Source: Dioscorea cayenensis subsp. rotundata (taxonomy: Eukaryota > Streptophyta > Magnoliopsida > Dioscoreales > Dioscoreaceae). From it: DNA of 64,000 nucleotides. The notes beneath the pieces were generated by a model. That model worked only from the letters and a program-made list of their open reading frames with translations, was not told the DNA's origin and made no database searches. The stretch's first letter is position 1; every line of letters starts with the position of its first letter. The position numbers were made by a program, and so were the translations under genes. The stretch lies in NCBI RefSeq assembly GCF_009730915.1, contig NC_052473.1:18620100-18684099 (forward strand), given 5' to 3'. Positions 1 through 9,773 of the stretch are shown piece after piece.

Positions 1-29
1 ATTTAATTTAATTTAATTTAACTTTCAGG

Positions 30-660
30 TTCCTATTTATATATTCATTTTAATGAATTTATATAGACTAAAAAAATAAATTAAAATGAATTAATAATCT
101 TAAATTTATAAAAATTTACTAATTTTTTATTAATTTTTCTCTACTTTAATTATTATTTTTTTCTTTTTAAAATAGTATTATATATATATAAATATATATA
201 TATATATTAAAATGTTTTCTTCTTCATTATTTATTGAAAAGTAGAAAAATATAATTAGATACTAAAAATAAATTTAGAAAAAAAATATTTAAGCATCACT
301 GATTTTTTAAATAGGCATATAAAAAGAGACAAATAAAACTCCATGTACATAGGATAAAACTATATTTAAAATTTAATTTTTTAATAAGAAATTATTTTTT
401 AAATTGAAATTGAAATTCTAAAACCACACCAAATATTTTTTTTATGATGATTTTCCTACTATTTTTATAAAGTTACTTTTTGAATTTTTTTTTTTAAAAT
501 ATATCTATTTTTAATCAATAAAGCATGAGCTATTTATTGAATATATATCAAATAAAATTTTCCAAGATCTAAATAGTTATTCATAAAAATATAGCTTTTG
601 TTTTTACAATTTTAATTTTATTGCATTTAATTTGTATGATTGATAATTTAAACCCATTGC
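30..660. repeat. AT-rich upstream block, copy 1 of 3
   Basis: This AT-rich stretch resembles, base for base over long runs, two other stretches in the window at about 13870-14400 and 14905-15305. Shared landmarks are a TTTTCTTCTTCATTATTTAT stretch, a TAGAAAAATA run, a 'caccacacc/aaccacagc' patch and a run reading 'catgacctatttattgaa' (here 'catgagctatttattgaa'). It lies upstream of the dead DWF5 copy just as the others lie upstream of the fuller one, so it is part of the same duplication. No gene is visible in it. Confidence 0.75.
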
Positions 661-689
661 CACCAAGAGAAAAGTACAAAGGGGTGGGA

Positions 690-1285
690 ATTCGTGAAAC
701 GTGTCTGATTGTAACGTTTTAAAGACAGGGGTATAACACCAAAATACTAAACTCAGACCCGACCTATTTATTAATCGTGTTCAATTTCTCAAACCCATAC
801 ACAACTCATATATGAAATGTGTAACCCGACATGACCCATTTAAGTAATTGGGTTGAGTCAGGTCGTGTTACACACAGACATATTCAAACTGTTTAGATCA
901 ATTTAGACAAAAACTTGTTTTTACACAAAATCTAACTTACACTAACATTTTAAAACCTAAAATCTAGCAAACATTGAATAACATTGACAGCCAAGATCTA
1001 TGGGTTAGGGGTTTTTGGTACAAAGTGAAGAGCGCGGTTGGGCGCTAGGTTAATATTAGGGTTTGGAAGTCAAAACTTTGCACTATATATATTAAGTATA
1101 ATTACTTTGTTACCTTTATATTCGTGTTAAACGTGTTTTACATGGGTTGACACACGAATATACACAAACCCGTTTAATTTAACCATGTGTTAATCGTGTC
1201 AACCCGTTTAAGACATGAATCCATTTATATTAAACCCATATTTGCTTTAAACAGTATCATGTCATGTAGTGTCAGCAACCATTTT
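690..1285. repeat. Degenerate dispersed repeat with GACCCGAC/TCGTGT motifs
   Basis: This segment is absent from the matching position upstream of the second DWF5 copy (near 15305), so it is an insertion specific to this copy. It holds many scattered 'acccgac', 'gacccattta' and 'cgtgttaca' motifs in both orientations. Positions 818-877 form a local inverted repeat (GTGTAACCCGACATGA against the reverse complement of the later half). This wording is common in old non-autonomous plant transposons. I could not define clean terminal repeats or a target-site duplication. Confidence 0.5.
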
Positions 1286-1299
1286 ACCACTAGTAATAA

Positions 1300-1614
1300 T
1301 AATAATAATTATTATTATTATTTATTTTTTTATTTAGGATAAAAATATAAAGCCAACGTTACTGTACACATGGTCGTGATAGGTCTCACACGTGGCAAGT
1401 TGGAAACACAATTGTGGAGACAGGAAACGATTTCAATGAAGTGAAGACTAAAGAGGGGGTCACACGCTCAAATCGAGTGATCTTTTCTCTACTTCTTCTT
1501 CTTCTTCTTTTTCTTCTTCTTCTTCTTCTTCTTCTTCTTCTTCTTCTTCTTCTTCTTCTTCATTGATTCCGGGGATTTCAGAGCTCGAGAGATCGGAAGC
1601 GTTTGGGAGAGACA
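1300..1614 (+). promoter_or_regulatory. Promoter/5' leader of dead DWF5 copy A
   Basis: This region aligns with 15310-15586, the promoter and leader of DWF5 copy B: shared landmarks are 'ttatttaggataaaaa', 'gtcgtga.aggtctcaca', 'gaaacgatttca', 'atcgagtgatctttt' and the pre-ATG stretch 'gagatcggaagcgtttggga'. A G-box core CACGTG lies at 1389-1394, at a site where copy B reads CATGTG; copy B has its own G-box about 15 bases further upstream, where copy A reads ACATGG. A TTC repeat in the leader is much longer here than in copy B. Confidence 0.6.
1492..1560. repeat. (TTC)n microsatellite in leader
   Basis: An almost pure CTT/TTC repeat of about 70 bases lies in the 5' leader of DWF5 copy A. The same place in copy B (15516-15536) holds only a few TTC units, so the repeat expanded in this copy. 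The opposite strand reads as poly-lysine and is not a gene. Confidence 0.9.
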
Positions 1615-1650
1615 ATGGTGGAATCCAAGACGGTGCACTCGACCCTCATC

Positions 1651-1998
1651 TGTTAAGGTATACAAAGGATAAACAAAGAAGGTTTTACTTTTGTATATTT
1701 TAGTAGAAGAACAAAGCTGGAACTTTATCAGCTTGACTTGGAATTCAAATGCAAAACAGAGGTTACAATATAAAGAGTAGAAAAGCAAAGCTAAGTTGAC
1801 TGACAACGCACACAAACATTGAATGAAAAAGCAAAAGTAAGATAAGCTTAAAACAACATGAGAAAAGTAAACATCCAATCACAGCCAAACAGGTTTTCGT
1901 TCCATCCTATCATACAGCAACATTCCCATGCAACGTACACAGTGCCATTGTCTCTATTAAGTCAACTTCGTAGAGGGTCAGAGTCGCAACCTTCATCA
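1651..1998 (-). repeat. 3' LTR of the copia element
   Basis: This 348-base LTR is the downstream one in element orientation. Compared by eye with the 350-base partner at 6047-6396 it shows about seven substitutions and one 2-base indel, roughly 2 percent divergence. The last bases before the internal region are CTTCATCA. Confidence 0.93.
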
Positions 1999-2010
1999 TA
2001 CTCCCCTTAC
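1999..2010 (-). other. Polypurine tract of copia element
   Basis: On the minus strand this reads GTAAGGGGAGTA immediately before the 3' LTR, which begins TGATGAAGG. A purine-rich tract at this place primes second-strand DNA synthesis in LTR retrotransposons. Confidence 0.75.
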
Positions 2011-5000
2011 TCTGAGCCTCGTACACCCAATTCTTCTCTGAACCGTTCAAACTTGTAGTTTGGTAGGCCTTTTGTGAAAATGTCTGCTTTCTGGTCATGC
2101 GTGCTGCAATGGGAGATGCAGATGGTTTCATCTTTAATCAGGTAGCGAATGAAGTGGTACCTGGTGTCTATGTGCTTTGTGCGGCCTTGAAGGATAGGAT
2201 TCCGAGCTATGGAGATTGCAGATCTATTGTCACACCAAATGACAGTGGTTCCTTCTTGCTTCTCGTTCATGTCACCTAGAAGACGACGTATACACACAGC
2301 TTCACAAGCAGCTGCAGTGACAGAGATGTATTCAGCCTCCGTGCTGGATAGGGCAGTCACTGGTTGCTTCTTCGAACACCATGCGATAGCGCCGGAGCCG
2401 AGAAAGAAAACCCACCCGGTAGTGCTTCGTCTGTCGTCCGGGGATCCTCCCAGTCACTGTCGGAATATCCAGACAGATAGAATTCGTCGTTCTTTGCATA
2501 ATGGATCCCATGTCCGATGGTGCCGCTCACATAACAGAGTATCCTTTTGACCGCTCCATAGTGATGTTTTGTTGGAGATTGCATGAACCGGGATACCACC
2601 GAGACAGCTTGCATGATGTCCGGAAGAGTGTGAGAGAGATACAGAAGACTCCCAACGACTCGTCTGTATTTGGAGCAATCTACCCTACCAGAGCTATCAT
2701 CTGCATGTAATTTTTCATTTAAATTCACCGGACTTGCAATAGGGTTGCAATGTAGCATTCCAGTTTTCGTCAGTAGGTCTTTAGTGTATTTTCGTTGCGA
2801 AACAAACAGAGAACTGTCCTGTTGAATCACTTCTAAGCCAAGAAAGTATCTCAATTTGCCCAAGTCCGGCATTTCAAACTCTTTCATCATATTTTCTTTG
2901 AATTGTAGTAGCATCTCAGTGGAGCTTCCCATGTAGATAATATCATCTACATACAGGCATAATAGCAAGACGTCTGAATTTTGACGTTTTCTGTAGATTG
3001 TTGGCTCATTTGCACTTCTTGTGAAGCCTAGTGAATGAAAGTGTGCATCAATCCTGTTGTACTAGGCTCTAGGGGCTTGCCGAAGACCGTAAAACGCCTT
3101 ATGAAGTTTGTAGACTTGTTCTTCCTTTCCTTTTATGACAAATCCCTCTGGTTGCTTCACATAAACCTCTTCATTTAGTACCCCATTTAGGAACGCCGTT
3201 TTGACGTCTAACTGATGAATGATCCAACTCCTTTGAGCACCAACAGCAAAGAAAAGCCTGACTGTCTCCATTCGAGCAACAGGTGAGAATGCTTCCTCAA
3301 AATCAATTCCTTTTATCTGACAGTAGCCTTTTGCGACAACCCTAGCTTTCTTTCTGAGCAGAGTACCATCAGGATTATACTTCGACTTGTACACCCATTT
3401 AAGACCGATGGCCATCTTCCCTTCCGGCAGGTCAGTTAGCTTCCAGTTATTATTCTTGCAGATTGACTGCATCTCTTCTTGCATGGCATCAAGCCATCCT
3501 TCCTATTTGATAGCTTCTTCATAGGTTATTGGGTCTGCATCGGTTAGAGCAAACGAACATGCATTGTAAATTTCATATAGGCTTTTATACCTTGCTGGAG
3601 TGCCATCATCTTCGACTGGGTTCTGGGTATTCGAAGTTGATGAGTAGTTTTGTTGTGTGTTATGATCTTGATGCATCATTTGCCATTCATTTGACTGATC
3701 GTGTGGTGGAGAGAGCTCTGCATGATCGGATGAACCTCCTTCTTCCTCGTTATCAGTTTGCACATAGTTTTCTGTAGTCGAGTCAGCATTCTTTGACCAA
3801 TTCCATTTCTTTTTCTCAAAAAATTTTAAGTCCCTTCTGACAAGGACACGCCTCGTAGAAGGAACAAAGATCTTATACGCCTTCGCATCATCACAATAGC
3901 CAATAAAAACTCCCGGTGTTGATTTGGCGTCGAGTTTTCGTCTCTGCTGCGAGTCAACCAGTGAATGAGTCAAACATCCAAATACCTTGAAATAATCCAC
4001 CTTCGGCTTTGACCCCGTCAATGCCTCGCATGGAGTTTGGTTTTCAAGTGTCGTCATCGGAGAACGATTAAGAATATGGACTATAGTGGCAACAGCCTCC
4101 GCCCAGAACTCCATTGGCATCAACATCTCCTTTAACATAGTTCGTGCCATTTCGGTGACAGTCTGATTCTTCCTCTCCGCCATCCCGTTTTGCTGAGGAG
4201 TGCGAGGTGCAGTTAACTGATGCCGAATTCCAAAGAGCTCGCAAAAGGATTGGAATTCTCTGGACGTAAACTCGCCGCCACGATCGGTGCGAAGCTTCTT
4301 CACAGGCCTGGCGAGTTGCTTTTCCACGAGGAGCTTGAAAAGTTTAAATTTCTCAAGGGTGTCAGACTTTCTTTGGAGAAAATATACCCATCTATGTCTT
4401 GAATAGTCATCTGTAAGCAAGAAGAAATAGAGATTTCCTCCGAGGGATGGGGTTTGCATTGGTCCTACCAAGTCACCATGAATGAGGTCCAATGGGGCCA
4501 TAGCTCTCTGTGCTTCACCAACAGGAAATGACATGCGCGCTTATTTTCCAAAAGAGCAGGCTTCACATGGCTCTATCTTGGTGATTGTTGGCAGTCCAAC
4601 AACCAAATGTTTCTCTGCAAGACACCTTAGGCTCATCTGATTTAAATGACCGTATCTCTTATGCCAGAGATCAGACTGTTCTTCATCTCCTTGCGCAATG
4701 TGTGCCGAATGTACATCGTCTGCTTCAAGAGGAAACAATCTATGAGAGGTCATGCATACCTGAGCAACTATGGCTTTTGACGTAGCATCACGGATGATAC
4801 ATTCTCCTCTTGAGAAGTTTACTTCATACCCTGAGTTCATTAGTTGCCCTACACTCAAAAGATTGTGTGCAAGGTGAGGAACTAATTGAACATTGGTCAG
4901 TGTAGTCATTTTCCCGCAGCTAGAATGCAAGACAATGGAACCAACCCCACAAACATCTAGGGTTTTTCCATGCCCCAGCCTAATTATCTGGTTTGATACC

Positions 5001-6004
5001 TCCTTCAGGTCTTGAAACAGCAGCTTGTTTCCTAACATGTGGTTAGAACAACCTCTGTCAATTAGCCACAATCCACCCCCTTCAATTCTCTCTTCATGTG
5101 AAGCCATGAACAACAACCCTTCATCGACCACCTTGACTTCTTCAGTGAGGTTAACTTCTTTGTTCTTGTACCGGCATTGGGATTGTATGTGCCCGAACTT
5201 CTTACAAGCATAACATTGCACTCCTTTGTTTTGCTTATTGCTTTCAGGTGCGCGACCTTGGCCTTGATCCGGATTCCAGTTCCGACCGTGACCTCTTCCT
5301 CTGTAGTAGCCTCGACCACGACCTCTTCCTCCACGGCCACCATGCTGACGCGGTGATGCACCCTTGATATACAACGCCTTCTCCTCCGTGTGGTCTTGTT
5401 CTACATCCAATCTCCCTTCATGTCCTCTGAGAGATCCACTGAGTTCTTCAATGGTGAGAGAGCTCAGGTCCTTTGATTCGATGATGGATGACACCACATG
5501 ACTAAACCTTGGAGTCAAACTCCGGAGTATCTTTCCGACAACGGCAGGATCACCGAGCTCCTCTCCCAGGGCTCGAATATGGTACACTATAGTTAGCACC
5601 CTGCTAATGTAGTCCTGTACCTTTTCTCCGGTCTTCATGCGAGTGTTCTCGAAATCTTGACGATGAGAATGAAGCTGAGCAGCTGCGTTCTTGGTGCAAC
5701 CTTGATATTCTCCCTTCAAGATATCCCAGGCCTTTTTCGCATTCCTCGTCTGTGATATTCGAATGAGAACCTTGGCATCAAGTGCCTGCTGTATTAGACA
5801 AAGGGCCTTTGCGTTTCTCTTGATGTTCTCCGTTCTCTTGTGCTTGACTTCTTCTTCTTCATTGTACCGTTTCTCAACCATTCCCCATAGATCACGAGAG
5901 AGAAGGATGGTCTCCATCTTCAAGCTCCACAGGTTGTAGCCATCTCCATTAAAGGGAGGCACATTGACTTGAGAGGAACCAGCATTACTGCTATTTGCAG
6001 CCAT
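2007..6004 (-). pseudogene. copia gag-pol polyprotein, broken
   Basis: One long frame starts at ATG 6004. In order it shows a copia-type gag, an RG-rich stretch, a CCHC zinc knuckle (CYACKKFGHIQSQC, about 5180-5220), the protease region, a GAG-pre-integrase His-Cys region (ending near 4545), the integrase core with HGD, TDDYS and an ERKNQ-type glutamate (about 4480-4130), reverse transcriptase with the YVDD box (about 2945) and RNase H (about 2360-2010). Breaks: in-frame stops at 4541-4543, 3503-3505 and 3062-3064, and a one-base frame change near 2450. The protease active-site triplet, normally D-S/T-G, reads D-R-G near 5060. Each of the three stops can be explained by one C-to-T or G-to-A change. 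The copy cannot make a working polyprotein and is non-autonomous. Confidence 0.93.
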
Positions 6005-6034
6005 CTTCTTTCAAGGTTGATCTCAACCCAGCTT

Positions 6035-6045
6035 CTCTGATACCA
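6035..6045 (-). other. Primer-binding site (initiator tRNA-Met)
   Basis: The minus strand reads TGGTATCAGAG one base inside the 5' LTR. This is the complement of the 3' end of plant initiator methionine tRNA, the usual minus-strand primer of plant copia elements. Confidence 0.9.
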
Positions 6046-6046
6046 C

Positions 6047-6396
6047 TGTTAAGGTATACAAAGGATAAAACAAGAAGGTTTTACTTTTGTATATTTTAGT
6101 AGAAGAACAAAGCTGGAACTTTATCAGCTTGACTTGGAATTCAAATACAAAACAGAGGTTACAATATAAAGAGTAGAAAAACAAAGCTAAGTTGACTGAC
6201 AACGCACACAAACATTGAATGAAAAAGCAAAAGTAAGATAAGCTTAAAACAACATGAGAAAAGTAAACATCCAATCACAGCCAAACAAGTTTTCGTTCCA
6301 TCCTATCATGCAGCAACATTCCCATGCAACGTACACAGTGCCATTCTGTCTCTATTAAGTCAACTTCGTAGAGGGTCAGAGTAGCAACCTTCATCA
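6047..6396 (-). repeat. 5' LTR of the copia element
   Basis: This 350-base LTR carries the element's own promoter in its reading direction (minus). It ends at 6396 next to the TCATC target duplication, after which DWF5 exon 1 resumes at 6402 with 'acctacacg'. Confidence 0.93.
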
Positions 6397-8310
6397 TCAT
6401 CACCTACACGTCCATGATATCCCTTCTCTCCCTCTGTCCCCCTTTCGTCATCCTTCTGTGAGCGTTTTGTTGTTGTTGTTGTTTTTTGAGTGATTGTTTT
6501 GATGAATTAAACGATCTCCATTTTGAGTAAATTTTGTGAATGAGTTGTTTAAAACATTTATCTTTGCTAAATTGTCGTCTCTTTTTGAGTTTTTCTGGTA
6601 GATTTCTTTGATCGGAGTCATTTTAAGGGGCTTCAGCGGATTAAATGGTGTTTTCTAGGTTTAATGGAACTGAATATCAAGTAAATAAGTCAAAAATTGA
6701 ACCTTTACTTGTAGATTTTTCAGTCAAGGTTGTGAGGAAAAACTTAGTCTTAGAAAAGTTTTCATTTTTATAAGCAATATGAGTTCAGTGTGTGGAATAA
6801 TGGCAAAAAGCTTATCGCTTTCAGCAGTGGTTTTTTGCTTCTTTTTTTTTTTTCAAATGGTGAGTTGTGCTAGTTGAGTGTTGGCACAATATCATATAAT
6901 AAAATAAGCTGATTTCTTATATAAAGCTTTTCTTTTGACCAAAGTTGTGATCTTTGGAAATCTGAATCTGTTCTTTGAAATATTATCTAGTGAAACAGTG
7001 TACTTTCAATGAAAAATACTGGATCTCTTGGATGAATTATAAACCTTTAATTCCCAACTCCAGATGGTATACAATGGGTCATGCTGATGGTTCTGTCATG
7101 CAAACGTTTGAGTATCTTAAGCAAAATAGTCTAGAGGGCCTCAAAACCATCTGGCCAACACCATCCCTCATTGCATGGAAAAATCATTGTGCTTTTTGGT
7201 GCATTTGAAGCTTTTCTTCACTCGCATTGCTCGGTAAAAAGGTTTGAAGGCTCGGGTTTCTCCTACGAGGACATGTACCCGCTTTATAAGGTTGGTGGTA
7301 GTAACCTAGATTTCTTAGACTTTGTTGGCTCTTGGACTTGATTGGCAAGGTCTTGTTCTCCATTTATCATAGATGTCAATTAAAATATCAGTTTCGAGCT
7401 TTTAAAATGCATTTACTGATATATTGATTCTTTTTTTTTTTTATTGTGTCAATCTATGTGTAAGCATGTAGCCAAGGTAATTTGCTTTTCATGCCAATGG
7501 TCTGCAAGCTTATGCAGTGACACTGATAACTTACCTTGGTCTCTGGTGGTTAGGATCTTCTTTTATGATGAAACTTCATATTTGAATTGTCCAATTACAG
7601 AATGGCATTAGTTGAGCATTTCTTTTTAATATCTCTACTTCTCAGGTTTGGGATATTCAATCCCGCAATTGTGTATGACCATCTTGGAGAAATCTATTCA
7701 GCCCTTGTAACAGGAAGCCTTGTCTTCTGCGTCTTCTTGTATATAAAGGTACACATGCTAAAATTTAGATTCTTGTATATCAATCATTTATTTCTTTCTT
7801 ATGTTTCACGTTGTTTCTTCCCCATCTTTTCTTTTTCATTTGTTTAAAAGGGGCATTTGGCACCTTCATCTTCTGATTCTGGGTCCTCTGGGAATGTGAT
7901 TATTGACTTCTATTGGGTAATCGTCTCTCTGTCTCTCAGATATGTTCTTTGCTTACTTTCTGGCTCTTAGTTTCCATTTGGGTGCCTGACCGATCGGTTT
8001 ACATTTTATATGATTAGCATGTTTGCTCGGTATATGTTATACTGACTATTTGGTTTCATTCAATGACCTGCTTCTTATTTTCTTACCTCACTTGCAGGGA
8101 ATGGAATTATATCCCCGAATTGGTAAACATTTTGATATCAAAGTTTTCACAAACTGCCGCTTTTGGTATGATGTCTTGGGCAGTTTTGGGTTTAACATAT
8201 TGCATCAAACAGGTACGTATTTGCTTGTGTACTGTACGTTTACTCACACGGATAAGGCTCACGCTCTTGAATGTGTGCAATATTTTTCCCAATTGACTAA
8301 ACAGTATGAT

Positions 8311-8571
8311 TTACTTTGCATACCGTATATTCGTATATTGTCATTGCAGTATATGAAAAGAATCGCATTTGAAGACAAGAAAATTTACTTTGCATACCGT
8401 ATATTCATATATTGTCATTGCAGTATATGAAAAGAATCGCATTTGAAGACAAGAAAAGTTACTTTGCATACCGTATATTCGTATGAACAGTATGCCTTAC
8501 TTTGCATACCGTATATTCGTATATTGTCATTGCAGTATATGAAAAGAATCCCATTTGAAGACAAGAAAATT
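8311..8571 (+). repeat. 74-bp tandem repeat made from a DWF5 splice-acceptor border
   Basis: The unit begins TTACTTTGCATACCGTATAT and starts at 8311, 8385, 8459 and 8497. Three copies are about 74 bases long; the third in order (8459-8496) is cut to 38 bases. Each full unit contains 'tcattgcag' followed by 'tatatgaaaagaat', which matches the intron 6 end and exon 7 start of DWF5 copy B (around 17880-17930: 'tcattgcag' then 'tatgaacagaat'). The repeat therefore arose by local amplification at the truncated 3' end of copy A. Confidence 0.9.
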
Positions 8572-8720
8572 TTTATTCAATAACTTTGAAGGGCACAAAA
8601 TTCCCATCCAAAAAAGAATCTTTCTTTACACTTTTGCTGTTAGTAAAAAATCAGCAAAAAAAAGTATCATTCAGTAAAAAAAAAAAAAAAATTTCATGTG
8701 CAGGGATCTATGGACTACGA

Positions 8721-9614
8721 TTAACCGGTGATAAACGAGTGATGTAAAAGTTTGGCTGCCGTAGAACGTTTTTTTGGATCTTTCTGCAAAGTGAGAGCAA
8801 GGAAATCAGTGAACTGCATTGAAGCTTGGGCAGGTGCTTGAGGGGGATCCATGCTGCAGATAATATCCTTCAGGCTGGAGTAATCAAGAACAATGGGAAG
8901 GTCTTTCCCATAAGGATAGTACCCCAAGAACAACTCAAGAACGCTAAGTCCTAAGCTCCATATGTCCCCTGCCGCAAGAACATCAAAGTTTTTATCAGCA
9001 TCTCCGCCTATCACCTCCGGACTTAGATACGCCGATGATTTTGAATCCACTAATGGGGGGCGAACGCGGCTAGTAAAGTCGCCGATTTTAGTTTTGACAT
9101 TCTTGCCAACAAAGATTGTAGCTGGCCTGATGTTCCCATGTGAAACCTTGTGATCGTGGAGAAAGAAAAGGCCTTCCAAGGCTTGGCCTGCAATCGTTGT
9201 GAGCATTGGTTCCACATCAACGTGCCGGCCTTCAAGTGAATTTCCAAAGCGCTCAAATATGACTGCAATTCCTTCAGCGTCTTCACGATAGCCATGGCAG
9301 CGGAGAATATAAGGATTTTTAGAGTTCCGGATAATGTCGATCTTGCGGCGATAATCAGCGTCTCCACACCACTGATACTTCTCCAGCGTGCATTCCTCAC
9401 CGGAAAGATCAACGTTCCAACTCATCCATCCCTGTCCGGCTTCCAAGAGATGATAATTTTCAAGCTTCTCGAACGGAGAGGCAGGGACGACGAGAGCCAG
9501 TACAGGGTCTTCGGCATCGCTGGCGTCCGGCAGAGGCCGGACCCTTTTGCAGGGCATGCGTGTCGGTGAAGCAACGATTCGTCTGTCGGACCGGGGAGGA
9601 GTACCCGGCTCCAT
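8721..9614 (-). CDS. MAPKK-like pseudokinase, single exon
   Basis: This intronless gene codes for 297 residues (ATG 9614, stop 8721). The fold matches a protein kinase of the plant MAP kinase kinase group that is intronless (MKK7/9/10 type): C-lobe landmarks are LSPE (197-200), a DIWSLG motif (217-222) and the final KDPKKR...HHSF segment. Catalytic residues are lost throughout: no glycine loop or VAIK lysine can be found around 55-80; the alpha-C glutamate is replaced (RRKIDII, 89-95); the HRD motif reads HGN (159-161), and the lysine and asparagine that follow are Arg and Thr; DFG reads DFT (179-181). The activation segment is short and lacks the usual S/T-x5-S/T pair. A basic LP-containing stretch (KRVRPLP, 23-29) could be a MAPK docking site. 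The frame is open throughout, which argues for a kept protein acting as a scaffold or decoy, not a dead gene. The leader has a pyrimidine repeat (CTTCCT units). It lies between the two DWF5 copies. Confidence 0.8.
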   Translation of the reverse strand: MEPGTPPRSDRRIVASPTRMPCKRVRPLPDASDAEDPVLALVVPASPFEKLENYHLLEAGQGWMSWNVDLSGEECTLEKYQWCGDADYRRKIDIIRNSKNPYILRCHGYREDAEGIAVIFERFGNSLEGRHVDVEPMLTTIAGQALEGLFFLHDHKVSHGNIRPATIFVGKNVKTKIGDFTSRVRPPLVDSKSSAYLSPEVIGGDADKNFDVLAAGDIWSLGLSVLELFLGYYPYGKDLPIVLDYSSLKDIICSMDPPQAPAQASMQFTDFLALTLQKDPKKRSTAAKLLHHSFITG

Positions 9615-9735
9615 GTCGGAGAAGAGACGAAGAGGAAGAGGAAGAGGAAGAGGAAGAGGACGAGGACGAGAACGAGGAAATCGAAATGGTTGGTAGGGGT
9701 CAAGATGAAAAGGCTTTTAGATGTATTAAAAATTT

Positions 9736-9773
<38 letters not shown>

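Larger units (their letters stand above)
1651..6396 (-). mobile_element. Complete Ty1/copia LTR retrotransposon (degenerate coding)
   Basis: The element is 4746 bases long and reads on the minus strand. It has two LTRs (1651-1998 and 6047-6396) with TG...CA ends, and the 5-base target-site duplication TCATC lies on both sides (1646-1650 and 6397-6401). The uninterrupted sequence in DWF5 copy B (ctcatcacctacacg) confirms the empty site. Domain order in the reading direction is gag, zinc knuckle, protease, integrase, reverse transcriptase, RNase H, which defines the copia superfamily. The primer-binding site next to the right LTR matches the initiator methionine tRNA, and a purine tract lies next to the left LTR. 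The coding part is broken by three stops and a frameshift. I did not assign a lineage within copia. Confidence 0.95.
1615..8571 (+). pseudogene. DWF5: DWF5 sterol delta-7 reductase, copy A, dead 5' fragment interrupted by copia element
   Basis: This is a truncated paralogue of the gene at 15587-19143. Exon 1 starts at ATG 1615 and is split: 1615-1650 and 6402-6457 together make the same 92 bases as exon 1 of copy B, with the retrotransposon at 1651-6396 between them. Further remnants are exon 2 (7064-7290), exon 3 (about 7493-7550), exon 4 (7648-7750), exon 5 (7852-7917) and exon 6 (8098-8212). Exon 2 has several small indels that break the frame (after the 'gcatgga' motif, near 7175-7260). 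A deletion of roughly 50 bases at about 7490 removed the end of intron 2 and its AG acceptor. Exon 6 has an extra T in the 'cgcttttggt' stretch. Nothing after the start of exon 7 survives; that border has become a tandem repeat at 8311-8571. The product would have reduced the C7-C8 double bond of sterols in the brassinosteroid pathway; this copy cannot. Confidence 0.9.

Noticed and set aside
1489-1878. Minus-strand frame ending in a long lysine run
   Set aside because: The lysines come from a TTC/GAA microsatellite in the DWF5 leader and the rest lies inside the LTR. It has no domain and the same LTR part recurs at 6023-6274.
8107-8292. Minus-strand frame over DWF5 exon 6
   Set aside because: It is the antisense of a pseudogene exon and has no support of its own.
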